Part shown: one piece after another, positions 25,787 through 35,196 of the stretch | Position numbering within the stretch: position 1 is the stretch's first letter | How the letters are laid out: each line of letters starts with the position of its first letter | Assembly (NCBI RefSeq): GCF_002794355.1 | Contig: NZ_PGOI01000011.1 | Span: forward strand, 1-64,000 | DNA from: Pseudorhodobacter sp. MZDSW-24AT | GTDB lineage: Bacteria; Pseudomonadota; Alphaproteobacteria; Rhodobacterales; Rhodobacteraceae | Direction of reading: 5' to 3' | DNA: 64,000 bases | The notes under the pieces: generated by a model | The model's database searches: none | Told to the model about the DNA's origin: nothing | What the model saw: the letters and a program-made list of their open reading frames with translations, nothing else | Translations under genes and position numbers: made by a program

Positions 25787-26218
25787 TCAGCGGCGGCGCA
25801 GCCGGATCACCACATCCACGCGCGAGATTTCGGTGCCCTGCGGCGCATCAGGCAGACCGCTGATCTCCAGCTGATCCTTGGGCGCATCGGTCAGCTCTGC
25901 CGTGTCTTCCCAATAGAAATGCGGATGGTCATCCATCCGGGTGTCAAAATAGCTTTTCGACCCGTCGACCACGACTTCATTCATCAATCCGGCGGCGCAG
26001 AACGCCCGCAAGGTGTTGTAAACAGTCGCAAGGCTGACGCGATCCCCAGACTCGACCGACAAGGCAAACAGGCTCTCGGCGGTGACGTGGCGATCCACCC
26101 CGTCCCCCACCAAGAGGCACGCCAAGGAAAGGCGTTGCCGCGTGGGCCGCAGGCCGCCGCGCGCCAACCATTCGGTGCCGCGTTCCAGTGCCGTATCGTT
26201 CAGAAAGCTCTCGGTCAT
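25787..26218 (-). CDS. irr: Fur-family iron response regulator (Irr)
   Basis: 143 residues from ATG 26218; the longer frame to 26269 has no recognisable site. Winged-helix domain with LRPTRQRLSLACLLVGDG and VTAESLFAL near residues 20-55, SLATVYNTLRAF recognition helix, and the Irr-type dimer motif DDHPHFYWEDT (near residue 90), which in Irr replaces the usual Fur zinc/iron sites with a haem-linked His cluster. Irr represses iron uptake or activates storage genes when haem is scarce. No N-terminal Cys-Pro haem motif is visible. Divergent from fabA, as in related genomes. Confidence 0.87.
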   Translation of the reverse strand: MTESFLNDTALERGTEWLARGGLRPTRQRLSLACLLVGDGVDRHVTAESLFALSVESGDRVSLATVYNTLRAFCAAGLMNEVVVDGSKSYFDTRMDDHPHFYWEDTAELTDAPKDQLEISGLPDAPQGTEISRVDVVIRLRRR

Positions 26219-26306
26219 AGGCCCATATAAAGGGCGTGTCGGCGGGATTTCAATGGAAATCAGGCCCAAGCCCCCGGTCTTGCCGCGCGGGGCACCCTTG
26301 CCTCTG

Positions 26307-26319
26307 ACTCGCTGCGAGT
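26307..26319. promoter_or_regulatory. Palindrome upstream of fabA
   Basis: ACTCGC-T-GCGAGT is a perfect 13-bp odd palindrome 48 bp before the fabA start, in the 149-bp gap shared with irr. It is not the known Irr iron-control-element sequence, so which regulator might use it is open. Confidence 0.3.
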
Positions 26320-26367
26320 GTTACAGCGTTGAAATGAACGACACGGAACAAGGGGGAGCCGTCGGCG

Positions 26368-26877
26368 ATGGGGCAATATCCGTCAAGCTTTGACAAAGAG
26401 GCACTGTTGGCCTGCGCGCGCGGCGAATTGTTCGGCCCCGGCAATGCACAACTGCCCGCGCCGCCCATGCTGATGATGGACCGGATCACCGAGATTTCGG
26501 ACGATGGTGGCGCGTTCGGCAAGGGCCATGTGGTGGCCGAGTTCGACATCACCCCCGACCTGTGGTTCTTTGAGTGTCACTTTCCCGGCAACCCGATCAT
26601 GCCCGGCTGCCTTGGCCTTGACGGGCTGTGGCAGCTGACCGGCTTCAACCTCGGCTGGCGCGGCTGGCAAGGGCGCGGTTATGCGCTGGGTGTGGGCGAG
26701 GTCAAGCTGACAGGGATGGTCCGCCCCGACCGCAAGATGCTGCGCTATACCGTTGATTTCACCAAAGCGCTGCAAACGCGCCGCCTGACCATGGGCGTGG
26801 CCAATGGCCGGGTGGAAGCCGACGGCGAAGTGATCTACCAAGTCACCGATATGAAAGTGGCCCTCTCGACCACCTGA
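26368..26877 (+). CDS. fabA: 3-hydroxydecanoyl-ACP dehydratase/isomerase
   Basis: Makes trans-2-decenoyl-ACP and isomerises it to cis-3-decenoyl-ACP, the branch point to unsaturated fatty acids. 169 residues, standard length. The hot-dog core has the active-site His in [20 protein letters not shown] (near residue 70) and Asp in LGLDGLWQL (near 84). AGGGGGAG stands about 9 bases before ATG 26368. First gene of fabA-fabB-fabI. Confidence 0.95.
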   Translation: MGQYPSSFDKEALLACARGELFGPGNAQLPAPPMLMMDRITEISDDGGAFGKGHVVAEFDITPDLWFFECHFPGNPIMPGCLGLDGLWQLTGFNLGWRGWQGRGYALGVGEVKLTGMVRPDRKMLRYTVDFTKALQTRRLTMGVANGRVEADGEVIYQVTDMKVALSTT

Positions 26878-26899
26878 TCCCCTAACCAAGGAGGCGCCC

Positions 26900-28129
26900 A
26901 TGCGTCGCGTTGTCATCACCGGCATCGGCATTGTTTCGCCCATCGGCAACACCGCCGCCGAAGTCGAGGCATCTTTGCGCGCCGGAAAATCCGGCATCAT
27001 CTTCTCGCCCGAATATGCCGAGCGCGGCTTCCGCAGCCAAGTGCATGGCCAGCCGCAGATCGTGCTGGAAGACAACATCGACAAGCGTGACCTGCGCTTC
27101 ATGGGCGATGGTGCGGCCTATAACTTCATCGCGATGCGGCAGGCGATCGAGGATTCGGGGCTGGAGGCTTCGGACATCTCGAACGAGCGCACCGGGATCA
27201 TCGTGGGGTCCGGCGGGCCTTCGACCAAGTCGTTCTTCAAGGCGCATAACATCGTGCGCGAAAGCGGCAGCCCCAAGCGGATCGGGCCGTTTGGCGTGAC
27301 CAAGGGCATGTCCTCGACCAATTCGGCCTGCCTTGCGACCCCGTTCAAGATCAAGGGCGTGAACTATTCGATCACCTCGGCCTGCTCCACCTCGGCGCAT
27401 TGCATCGGCAACGGGGCAGAGCTGATCCAGTTCGGCAAGCAGGACATCGTCTTCGCGGGCGGCGGCGAGGAACTGGACTGGACGCTGTCTTGCCTGTTCG
27501 ATGCGATGGGCGCGATGTCGTCGAAATACAATGACACGCCGGAACTCGCGTCGCGCGCCTTTGACGCCACGCGCGATGGCTTTGTGATCGCGGGCGGCGG
27601 CGGTGTGGTGGTTCTGGAAGAGCTGAACCATGCGCTGGCGCGCGGGGCCAAGATCTACGGCGAAGTGACCGGCTATGGCGCCACATCCGACGGGCATGAC
27701 ATGGTGGCCCCCAGCGGTGAGGGCGGCGAACGCTCGATGCGGCAGGCACTGTCCACCCTGCCTGCGGATCGCAAGATCAGCTACATCAACGCCCATGGCA
27801 CCAGCACGCCCGCGGGCGATGTGACGGAAGTCAAGGCCGTTCGCCGGGTGTTTGGCGAAGGGGCGGTGCCGCCGATCTCCTCCACCAAATCGCTGACCGG
27901 TCACAGCCTTGGCGCGACCGGCGTGCATGAGGCGATCTATTCGCTGCTGATGCTGCAAGGCAATTTCATCACCGCTTCGGCAAACGTCACCCAGCTTGAC
28001 CCCGAGTTGAAGCCCGAGGAAATCGCGACGGACTACCGCGAAGGCGTCGAGATGGACTCGGTCCTGTCGAACAGCTTTGGCTTTGGCGGCACCAATGCGA
28101 CATTGGTGATGAGCAAGTATCGCGGGTAA
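26900..28129 (+). CDS. fabB: 3-oxoacyl-ACP synthase I (KAS I)
   Basis: Condensing enzyme that elongates cis-3-decenoyl-ACP. 409 residues with active Cys in [15 protein letters not shown] (near residue 163), His in [11 protein letters not shown] (near 299) and His in [14 protein letters not shown] (near 335), the Cys-His-His triad of KAS I/II. Begins 22 bp after fabA with AAGGAGG upstream. Operon with fabA supports FabB rather than FabF. Confidence 0.95.
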   Translation: MRRVVITGIGIVSPIGNTAAEVEASLRAGKSGIIFSPEYAERGFRSQVHGQPQIVLEDNIDKRDLRFMGDGAAYNFIAMRQAIEDSGLEASDISNERTGIIVGSGGPSTKSFFKAHNIVRESGSPKRIGPFGVTKGMSSTNSACLATPFKIKGVNYSITSACSTSAHCIGNGAELIQFGKQDIVFAGGGEELDWTLSCLFDAMGAMSSKYNDTPELASRAFDATRDGFVIAGGGGVVVLEELNHALARGAKIYGEVTGYGATSDGHDMVAPSGEGGERSMRQALSTLPADRKISYINAHGTSTPAGDVTEVKAVRRVFGEGAVPPISSTKSLTGHSLGATGVHEAIYSLLMLQGNFITASANVTQLDPELKPEEIATDYREGVEMDSVLSNSFGFGGTNATLVMSKYRG

Positions 28130-28139
28130 GGGGCAGATC

Positions 28140-28928
28140 ATGGCCAATTGGATGACCGGCAAACGCGGGCTCGTGATGGGCGTCGCGAATGAACGCTCGA
28201 TCGCTTGGGGTATCGCCAAGACGCTGGCGGACGAAGGCGCAGAACTGGCGTTTTCCTATCAGGGCGAGGCCTTTGGCAAGCGGGTAGAACCTTTGGCCGC
28301 CTCCGTCGGGTCTGACCTGTTGGTTGATGTTGATGTGAATGATGACGCCAGTCTGGACGCCTGCTTTGCCACGCTGAAAGAGCGCTGGGGCACGATGGAT
28401 TTCCTGATCCATGCCATCGCCTTTTCCGACAAGACTGAACTCACGGGGCGTTTCATCAACACGAGCCGGGGCAACTTTCAGAACTCGCTGACGATCTCCT
28501 GCTTTTCCTTCATCGATGTGGCGCGCCGCGCCTCCGAGATGATGCCCGAGGGCGGCAGCCTGATCACCCTGACCTTTCAAGGGTCAAACCGCGTGTCGCC
28601 CAATTACAACGTGATGGGCGTAGCCAAGGCGGCGTTGGAAAGCGCGACGCGCTATCTGGCGAATGATCTGGGGCCGCAAAAGGTGCGGGTGAACGCGATC
28701 TCGCCGGGGCCGATGAAGACGCTGGCGGGGGCGGCCATTGGCGGCGCGCGGGCGACCTATCGGCACACCGAGGAAAATGCCCCCCTGCGCGCCAATGCCA
28801 CGCTGGAAGCGATCGGCGGCACGGCGGCCTGGCTTTGCTCGGATTTCGGCGCATCGACGACCGGTGAGATCATCCATGTGGATGGCGGCTATCATGTCCT
28901 TGGGTTCCCGCAACCGGCCAACATGTAA
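28140..28928 (+). CDS. fabI: Enoyl-ACP reductase (NADH), FabI
   Basis: Last step of the elongation cycle. 262 residues of SDR fold: GLVMGVANERSIAWGIAK nucleotide-binding N-terminus (G-x5-S-I-A-W typical of FabI), active Tyr-x6-Lys in SPNYNVMGVAKAAL (near residues 156-163), and the C-terminal LCSDFGASTTGEIIHVDGGYH. Starts 10 bp after fabB. Convergent with the glutamine-synthetase-like gene across a double hairpin. Confidence 0.95.
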   Translation: MANWMTGKRGLVMGVANERSIAWGIAKTLADEGAELAFSYQGEAFGKRVEPLAASVGSDLLVDVDVNDDASLDACFATLKERWGTMDFLIHAIAFSDKTELTGRFINTSRGNFQNSLTISCFSFIDVARRASEMMPEGGSLITLTFQGSNRVSPNYNVMGVAKAALESATRYLANDLGPQKVRVNAISPGPMKTLAGAAIGGARATYRHTEENAPLRANATLEAIGGTAAWLCSDFGASTTGEIIHVDGGYHVLGFPQPANM

Positions 28929-28934
28929 GCGCAC

Positions 28935-28980
28935 GAATTTTCTGCGAAAATTCGGGAAACGATTTTTCGCAGAAAAATCG
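28935..28980. terminator. Double AT-rich palindrome between fabI and the GS-like gene
   Basis: First hairpin GAATTTTC (28935-28942), loop TGC, GAAAATTC (28946-28953). Second CGATTTTTC (28960-28968), loop GCA, GAAAAATCG (28972-28980). The TTTTCTGCGAAAA core of the first is the reverse complement of the TTTTCGCAGAAAA core of the second, so the pair can also fold into one long stem. Likely a bidirectional terminator. Confidence 0.7.
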
Positions 28981-28985
28981 CGCGG

Positions 28986-30380
28986 TCAGACGCTGTGCAA
29001 GTAAAGATCGTAATCGACCTCGGATACCGTCCGCATCACGCGCCGGTATTCTGCCTCTTTCACGGCGGTAAAGGTGCGGTGCATGTCTTCCCCCAGCGCC
29101 TGCCTCAAGAAGGTGGAGGCTTTGGCAGCCTCGATCGCCTGCCGCCAATCGGCCGGGATCTCAGGCGCCGCCTGCCCCGCTTCATAACCATTTCCGGTCG
29201 TTTCCGGCCCCGGATCAATCTGGTGCTGCCAGCCATGGCGTATGCCGGCAAGCACGGTGGCCGCCACCAGATAGGGGTTTGCATCCACCCCGGCGGGGCG
29301 ATGTTCGATCCGCCGCGCGCGCGGATCACCTGCCGGAATGCGCAGCGCCACCGAGCGGTTGTTGACACCCCAAGTCGGGCTGACTGGCGCGTAGCTCTGG
29401 TCGGCAAAGCGCCGCCATGAATTGGCATGCGGGGCAAAGACCAGCATCGACTCCCCCATGGTCGCGCGCAAGCCGCCCAAGGCCTGCAAGAGGCGCGGGT
29501 TCCAGCCAGCTGCATCACCCTCGACAAACAGGTTCCGGCCTGCGGCATCCTGCATCGACACGTGGAAATGCATGCCAGATCCGGCGTGATCCGCCATTGG
29601 CTTGGCCATGAAACAGGCGGTCACGCCATGCGCGCGGGCCTGCGCCCGCACCATGCGCTTGAGCCGGATCAGATCATCCGCCGCCTGCAGGATATTCGTG
29701 CGGTAGTGCAGCGTCAGCTCATATTGCCCCGGCGCATATTCCGAGATCAGGGTCTCTGCCGTGATCCCCGCAAGCGCCGCCGCCGCATAGATATCGGTGA
29801 AGAGCGGCAGCATGCCATGCAGCCGGTCCACCGAATAGACATCCGTCCGCGGCCCGCGGCGGCCGTCCAGCACATCGGCGGCGGGCTGCACCTTGCCATC
29901 CGGGCCGCGCGTGTTGGACAACAGGAAGAACTCCAACTCGAAAGCGCCTGCCGGAAACAGGCCCTCGGCGGCCAAGGCCGCAACCTGGCGCTGAAGCGCA
30001 TGGCGCGGGTCAGAGGTCATCGGCTGCCCGTCGAGATCGTAAAGCGACATCAGCACTTCGGCGCGCGGCGGGGTGCTGTTGTGCAAGGGCACCAGCGTGC
30101 CGGGGATGGGCCATGCCCGCAGGTCGGCATCACCCTGATCCCAGATCAATCCGGTTTCGCCCACATCCTCACCACAGATGTCGAGTCCCAGAATGGAAAT
30201 CGGCAGATGCCGACCATTGTTGTAAAATGACAGGAGTTCGGCCCGTCTTATGATCTTTCCCCGACCAATTCCGTTGGAATCGTGCAAGACCAGATCGATC
30301 GCCTCGATCTGCGGATGCGCGGCCAGAAAGGCCTCGGCCTCGGCAGTGGTGGAACCGGAGGGGCTGGACTGCGCGCGCAT
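28986..30380 (-). CDS. Glutamine synthetase-family ligase (type III/PuuA-like)
   Basis: 464 residues from ATG 30380 (GAGG 5 bases upstream, just after the aminotransferase stop; a longer frame to 30419 overlaps that gene). Glutamine synthetase catalytic fold: HFHVSMQD near residue 255 and FAPHANSWRR, RIEHRPAGVDANPYLVAATVLAGIRHG near the C-terminus with the conserved RxE-H and ADANPYL-like block. Such enzymes make gamma-glutamyl amides, for example of putrescine in PuuA. The gene lies immediately after an aminotransferase gene, so an amine or amino-acid route is likely; the substrate is unknown. It is not the housekeeping GlnA, which is longer with an adenylylation site. Confidence 0.85.
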   Translation of the reverse strand: MRAQSSPSGSTTAEAEAFLAAHPQIEAIDLVLHDSNGIGRGKIIRRAELLSFYNNGRHLPISILGLDICGEDVGETGLIWDQGDADLRAWPIPGTLVPLHNSTPPRAEVLMSLYDLDGQPMTSDPRHALQRQVAALAAEGLFPAGAFELEFFLLSNTRGPDGKVQPAADVLDGRRGPRTDVYSVDRLHGMLPLFTDIYAAAALAGITAETLISEYAPGQYELTLHYRTNILQAADDLIRLKRMVRAQARAHGVTACFMAKPMADHAGSGMHFHVSMQDAAGRNLFVEGDAAGWNPRLLQALGGLRATMGESMLVFAPHANSWRRFADQSYAPVSPTWGVNNRSVALRIPAGDPRARRIEHRPAGVDANPYLVAATVLAGIRHGWQHQIDPGPETTGNGYEAGQAAPEIPADWRQAIEAAKASTFLRQALGEDMHRTFTAVKEAEYRRVMRTVSEVDYDLYLHSV

Positions 30381-30387
30381 GGGGGCC

Positions 30388-31755
30388 TCAGGCAAAGAGT
30401 TCAGCGAGGATTTCATCAAAGGCCAGCACCAGACGGTCGATCTGACGCGGGCGGGTGGCGGGGCTGACCAGCATCATGTTGTGAAAGGGCGCGATCAGGC
30501 AGCCCCGGTTCAACAGGCCGGTGTGCAGCGCGGCCTCGACCTGCGGCTGATGCGCAGCGGCGGCTTCGGTGCCGTTCTTCAAGGGGCCGGGGGCGCAGAT
30601 GAATTCGACCCGCGCGCCCACCCGCACCACATGCCAAGGCGCGCCATGGGTGGTGATCGCCTGCTGCAAGCCTTCGGCCAACCGCGCCGCGCCCGCCTCC
30701 ATCACCGCATAGGCGTGTTTGGTCATCACCTTGGACAGGGTCGCGGCCAGGCAGGCGAATTGCATCGGATTGGCCGAAAGCGTGGTGCCCATGCCCGAAT
30801 GCCCGGCCGGGCGCGCGGCGTCATAGACGTTGAAACGCTCGGCCACCGCATCGGTCATGCCCCAGACCGCCGTTGGCATCCCGCCCGCCACGCATTTGCC
30901 AACCACAAAGAGATCGGGCGTCAGCCCATGCACCTTTGTATAGCCCCCCTGCCCTGACGAGATGGTGTGCGTCTCGTCGATGATTAGCAGCGCGCCATGC
31001 GCCTGCGCCAGCGCGCGCAACCCGGCGTGAAAGCCGGGCTCTGGCAACACCATGCAGGAATTGGTCATCACCGGCTCGGTGAGGATCGCCGCCACATCGC
31101 CCTTGGCCAAGGCGGCCTCGACCCCGTGCAAATCGTTGAATTCACAGACCACCGCGCCAAGCGTCAGATCCTGCACCTGCCCGACAAGGCCCGCGCGGTT
31201 GACGGTTTCGCCATGTGACAGCTCCACCATCGTGTCATCCAGCGTGCCGTGATAGCAGCCGTTGAACACAAGCACCTTGGGCCGCCCGGTCACCGCCCGC
31301 GCCACCCGCAGGGCAAAGCGGTTGGCATCGGTGGCGGTGGTGGCGATCTGCCAGCGAAAATCGCCAAAGCGTTTGGTCAGCAGCCGCCCGGCTTTCAGCG
31401 CGGTTTCGGTGGGCAGCATATAGGTCAGGCCCCGCCCCGCCTGTTTGCGGATCGCCCTTGCCAGCGGTTTGGGCGAATGGCCGAACATGCTGCCAGTGTC
31501 GCCCAGACAAAAATCATCGATGCCATAGCCATCGATATCGGTGATCCGCGCGCCCTTGGCCTGTGCCACCAGCGGCAGGTGCGGCATCGGCCAATCGCGC
31601 ATCCAGTGCATCGGCACGCCGTTGAGATAATGGCCCGCTCCCGCCGCCAGCGCCTTGGCCGCCTTGGGGCGGCTTTGGCCATAGCGTTTGGCTTCGCGAA
31701 GGGCGAAGGCGTTCAGGCGGTCGGTCGGCACTCCGGCAATGGCTGGTTGAGACAT
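30388..31755 (-). CDS. Class III PLP-dependent aminotransferase
   Basis: 455 residues with PLP-binding Lys in FVVGKCVAGGMPTAVWG (near residue 282), preceded by LLIIDETHT (near 251; Asp binds the pyridine ring). The block GTTLSANPMQFACLAATL and YMLPTETALKAG are typical of the glutamate-1-semialdehyde aminomutase/aspartate aminotransferase-family branch. Two possibilities are an omega-amino acid or amine aminotransferase, or a GSA aminomutase-like enzyme; the latter's HemL is normally shorter (about 430) and elsewhere. AAGGGGG precedes ATG 31755. It ends 7 bases before the GS-like gene start. Confidence 0.85.
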   Translation of the reverse strand: MSQPAIAGVPTDRLNAFALREAKRYGQSRPKAAKALAAGAGHYLNGVPMHWMRDWPMPHLPLVAQAKGARITDIDGYGIDDFCLGDTGSMFGHSPKPLARAIRKQAGRGLTYMLPTETALKAGRLLTKRFGDFRWQIATTATDANRFALRVARAVTGRPKVLVFNGCYHGTLDDTMVELSHGETVNRAGLVGQVQDLTLGAVVCEFNDLHGVEAALAKGDVAAILTEPVMTNSCMVLPEPGFHAGLRALAQAHGALLIIDETHTISSGQGGYTKVHGLTPDLFVVGKCVAGGMPTAVWGMTDAVAERFNVYDAARPAGHSGMGTTLSANPMQFACLAATLSKVMTKHAYAVMEAGAARLAEGLQQAITTHGAPWHVVRVGARVEFICAPGPLKNGTEAAAAHQPQVEAALHTGLLNRGCLIAPFHNMMLVSPATRPRQIDRLVLAFDEILAELFA

Positions 31756-31821
31756 GGGGCCCCCTTGGTCAGCCGAAGTATTGCCGGGAATTTGATCAAA
31801 TGGAAGGGGGTCGCGTGGCGG

Positions 31822-32880
31822 TCAGAGCCAGTCGGCCCGCCCGGTGCCTGTGGCCGCCGCAACCGAGGCAAAGCCATCGCGTGCCAGCAGCGCGTCCAGC
31901 CCTTGCGCGATGCGCCCGGCGAGCCCGATGCCGTGATAGACCATGGCCGTATAAAGCTGCACCGCCGAGGCCCCGGCGCGAATCTTGGCATAGGCCTGTT
32001 CGGCGGTGCTGATGCCGCCCACGCCGATCAGCGGCAGGCGGCCTTGGGTGGCTTGCGACAGTTGCGCCAGCACGCGGGTGGACTTTTCAAACAATGGCGC
32101 CCCGGAAAGCCCGCCCATTTCGGCGGCAGCTGCACTTTTCAAACCTTCGCGCGAGAGCGTGGTGTTTGTCGCGATGATCCCGGCAAGACCGGCGGCAAGT
32201 GCGATTTCGCCAATCTCGGCGATTTCGTCTTGGGTCAGATCGGGCGCGATCTTGAGAAACACCGGGATCGGCGCGGCCAGCCCGTCGCGCACTTCCATCA
32301 CCCGGGCGAGCAGCGCGGTCAGCGCCGCCGGCCCCTGAAGATCGCGCAGCTTTTCCGTGTTGGGAGAGCTGACATTGACGGTGGCGAAATCGACAGAGGG
32401 ACCGCAGGCCGCCAGCACATGCGCGAAATCGGCGGCACGGTCGGCCGAGGTTTTGTTGGCCCCAAGATTGAGCCCGATGGGCAGGCTGCGCGGGCGCGCC
32501 TTAAGCCGCGCGGCGATGGCCTGCATGCCGTCATTGTTGAAGCCAAAGCGGTTGATCGCGGCGCGGTCTTCGCTCAGCCGGAACAGGCGCGGCTTGGGGT
32601 TGCCCGGTTGCGGCAAGGGTGTGGCCGCTCCCACTTCCAGAAAGCCAAAGCCCGCGCGGGCCAGCGCGCCCAAGGCGGTGGCGTTCTTGTCGAACCCGGC
32701 GGCAAGCCCCACCGGATTGGCAAGCGGCATCCCTGCCAGCGTGCACGCCAGCCGGGGCGAGGTCACCAGACCCGGCAGCGGCACCAGCCCAAGGCTCAGC
32801 GCCTTGAGCGATAGGCCATGTGCAGCCTCGGGGTCCATGCGGTGCAGGGCAGCAAGGCCCGCGCGTTCGATCAGGTTCAC
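31822..32880 (-). CDS. pyrD: Dihydroorotate dehydrogenase (quinone), class 2
   Basis: Membrane-associated flavoenzyme of pyrimidine synthesis that reduces quinone. 352 residues from GTG 32880, which gives the family N-terminus [18 protein letters not shown] and overlaps the DUF952 stop as GTGA; a frame to 33006 exists but has no site. Seen: [12 protein letters not shown], the FMN/active Ser NVSSPNT (near residue 190), and the class 2 catalytic serine strand with [11 protein letters not shown] and [15 protein letters not shown] with [17 protein letters not shown] near the C-terminus. Confidence 0.93.
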   Translation of the reverse strand: MNLIERAGLAALHRMDPEAAHGLSLKALSLGLVPLPGLVTSPRLACTLAGMPLANPVGLAAGFDKNATALGALARAGFGFLEVGAATPLPQPGNPKPRLFRLSEDRAAINRFGFNNDGMQAIAARLKARPRSLPIGLNLGANKTSADRAADFAHVLAACGPSVDFATVNVSSPNTEKLRDLQGPAALTALLARVMEVRDGLAAPIPVFLKIAPDLTQDEIAEIGEIALAAGLAGIIATNTTLSREGLKSAAAAEMGGLSGAPLFEKSTRVLAQLSQATQGRLPLIGVGGISTAEQAYAKIRAGASAVQLYTAMVYHGIGLAGRIAQGLDALLARDGFASVAAATGTGRADWL

Positions 32881-33215
32881 CAGACACCTTCGGGAAAAAT
32901 ATGCCCCGTCGCACCCAGCGGCAGGGATTTGTCCCAGACCACATCGGTCAAACGCAAGGCGCGGTAAAGATGGGGAAACAACGCGCCGCCCCGCGACGGC
33001 TCCCATTTCAGATCCGGCCCCAGCGCATCGGCGCGAAAGGCCACCAGCACCAGATCACTTTCGGTGGCGAAATGCCGGGCAGCGGTTTCGGCCACCTGCG
33101 CGGCGGTCGAGAAATGAATGAAGCCATCGGCCAGATCGACGGGGGCACCCTCGGTTTCCCCGGCGGCGCGGAAGGCATCCCATTCGGGGCGGCGGAAGAT
33201 CTTGTAAATCAGCAT
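32877..33215 (-). CDS. DUF952-family small protein
   Basis: 112 residues from ATG 33215. Family landmarks are MLIYKIF at the start, [20 protein letters not shown] (residues about 35-54) and [25 protein letters not shown]. Fold resembles an ADP-ribosyltransferase-like small barrel in some members, and function is unknown. Coupled to pyrD by a GTGA overlap. Confidence 0.88.
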   Translation of the reverse strand: MLIYKIFRRPEWDAFRAAGETEGAPVDLADGFIHFSTAAQVAETAARHFATESDLVLVAFRADALGPDLKWEPSRGGALFPHLYRALRLTDVVWDKSLPLGATGHIFPEGVW

Positions 33216-33378
33216 GGCTTTCCATGCACATTGCACAGGCTTTGGTCAATCGAAACTGCTGTCACGCCGGTTTTGCACTGCTGACCCAAGGTCAAAGCCG
33301 CGCAAGGCGACAGCATGGGTTTGACTCCACGCCAGACGCGAGTCAGGCTTTGCCCATCAACCAACAAGGGAGCACTTT

Positions 33379-34980
33379 ATGAAAAACCATTTGCTGGGGT
33401 CTGTCGCCTTTCTGGCGCTGTCGGCCGGTGCCGCGCAGGCCGACTACACCTTGCACGTTCTGCACATCAACGATTTCCACAGCCGGATCGAGCCCGTGGG
33501 GGCCACCGACTCGACCTGTTCCGCCGAAGATGCGGCGGAAAACAAATGCTTTGGCGGCATTGCCCGCCTGTCGGCCAAGGTGAACGAACTGCGCGACAGC
33601 CTGACAGCAGCGGGCGAAAACGTGATCCTTGTGGATGCGGGCGATCAGTTTCAGGGCAGCCTGATGTACACCACCTACAAGGGCGCGGCGGAAGCCGAGT
33701 TTCTTGAGGCACTGCGCCCGGATGCGATGGCCTTGGGCAACCATGAATTCGACGATGGTCCCGAAGGGTTGGCCACCTTCCTTGACAAGGTGACCTTCCC
33801 GGTGATCTCGGGCAATCTGGATGTCAGCCAGTCCAACGTGCTGGCAGGCCGCGTGCAGAATCATGTGGTGCTGGAAGTCGGCGGCGAGAAAATCGGCATC
33901 ATCTCGGCGCTGGCGGTGGACACCACCGAAACCTCCAGCCCCGGCAATCAGGTGATCTTTCAGAACGAGATCGACAGTCTGAAGGCCGATGTCGCCACGC
34001 TGGAAGCCGAAGGGGTGACCAAGATCATCGCGGTCACCCATGTGGGCTATACGCTGGATCAGGAGATTGCGGCGGCCGTGCCGGGCATTGATGCCGTGGT
34101 GGGCGGCCACAGCCACACCTATCTGTCGGCCACCGATCCCAACCGGGCAGGCCCCTACCCCACATGGGTAAGTCAGGACTCCGGCGCGATGGTGCCGGTG
34201 GTGCAGGCCTATGCTTATTCGAAATACCTCGGCCATCTCGAATTGACCTTTGCCGATGACGGCAGCCTGATCCATGCGTCCGGCAACACGATCCTGCTGG
34301 ATTCCAGCGTCACCCCCGACCCGGCCATCGAGGCACGCGTCGCCGAACTGGCAGGGCCGATCGAGGAGGTGAAGGCCCGGGTGATCGGCGAATCGACCGA
34401 AGCCATCGACGGAAGCCGCGAAACCTGCCGCCAGATGGAATGCCAGATGGGCAATCTGGTGACCGATGCGATGCTGGACCGGGTGAAAGATCAGGGCGTG
34501 ACCATCGCCATCACCAATGGCGGCGGCCTGCGCTCGTCCATTGACGCGGGGCCCGTCACGATGGGCGAAGTGCTCAGCGTGCTGCCCTTCCAGAACACGC
34601 TGTCCACCTTTACGGTGACAGGCGCCGATCTGGTGGCGGCACTGGAAAACGGGGTCAGCCGTCTGGAAGACGGCGGCGGGCGCTTTGCGCAAGTGTCGGG
34701 GATGAAGTACACCTTTGATCCGGCGCAGCCGGTCGATGCGCGGGTGTCTGATGTGCAAGTGATGCTGGGCGGCGATGCCTGGGCCCCGATCGACCCGGCC
34801 GTCGAATACACCGTGGTGTCCAACAACTATGTGCGCGGCGGCGGCGATGGCTTCCGGATGTTTGTCGACGCCAAGAACGCCTATGACTTCGGCCCCGATC
34901 TGGCCGATGTGCTGGCAGAGTTCCTGGCCAAGAACGGGTCCTATACGCCTTACCTCGACGGGCGCATCACCCGCAAATAA
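33379..34980 (+). CDS. Periplasmic 5'-nucleotidase/2',3'-cyclic phosphodiesterase, UshA-like
   Basis: 533 residues with signal peptide MKNHLLGSVAFLALSAGAAQA. Metallophosphoesterase domain: VLHINDFHSRIEP (residues about 29-41), DAGDQFQGS, GNHEFDDG (near 124), VGYTLDQ and VGGHSHTY (near 250), the dimetal ligands. C-terminal 5'-nucleotidase domain: ITNGGGLRSSIDAGPVTMGEV and SNNYVRGGGDGFRMF, the substrate-stacking region. Hydrolyses nucleotides in the periplasm to supply phosphate and nucleosides. Unusual Cys pairs near residues 52/59 and 352/356 may form disulfides. Confidence 0.9.
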   Translation: MKNHLLGSVAFLALSAGAAQADYTLHVLHINDFHSRIEPVGATDSTCSAEDAAENKCFGGIARLSAKVNELRDSLTAAGENVILVDAGDQFQGSLMYTTYKGAAEAEFLEALRPDAMALGNHEFDDGPEGLATFLDKVTFPVISGNLDVSQSNVLAGRVQNHVVLEVGGEKIGIISALAVDTTETSSPGNQVIFQNEIDSLKADVATLEAEGVTKIIAVTHVGYTLDQEIAAAVPGIDAVVGGHSHTYLSATDPNRAGPYPTWVSQDSGAMVPVVQAYAYSKYLGHLELTFADDGSLIHASGNTILLDSSVTPDPAIEARVAELAGPIEEVKARVIGESTEAIDGSRETCRQMECQMGNLVTDAMLDRVKDQGVTIAITNGGGLRSSIDAGPVTMGEVLSVLPFQNTLSTFTVTGADLVAALENGVSRLEDGGGRFAQVSGMKYTFDPAQPVDARVSDVQVMLGGDAWAPIDPAVEYTVVSNNYVRGGGDGFRMFVDAKNAYDFGPDLADVLAEFLAKNGSYTPYLDGRITRK

Positions 34981-34999
34981 AGGCGGCTCACGCGCCTTG

Positions 35000-35027
35000 G
35001 GGGCCGCTGCATCGGCGGCCCCTTTTT
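35000..35027 (+). terminator. Rho-independent terminator after the nucleotidase gene
   Basis: GGGGCCGC (35000-35007), 7-base loop, GCGGCCCC (35015-35022), then TTTTT (35023-35027). A textbook structure 20 bases after the stop. Confidence 0.9.
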
Positions 35028-35196
35028 CATGCGGCAAAGGCGGGCCCAAGCACAGCCGGGCCTTCGTCGACCTTGCAAGCTGAGACAAAATGGCGCATAG
35101 CTGGCGGCATGGGTGACCGGGCCCCTCTGGCAGGTTTATGCGGCAATCCTGCGATGTCGGCACCTGAACCACCACCTGCCGCACGGTGCTATTCTC

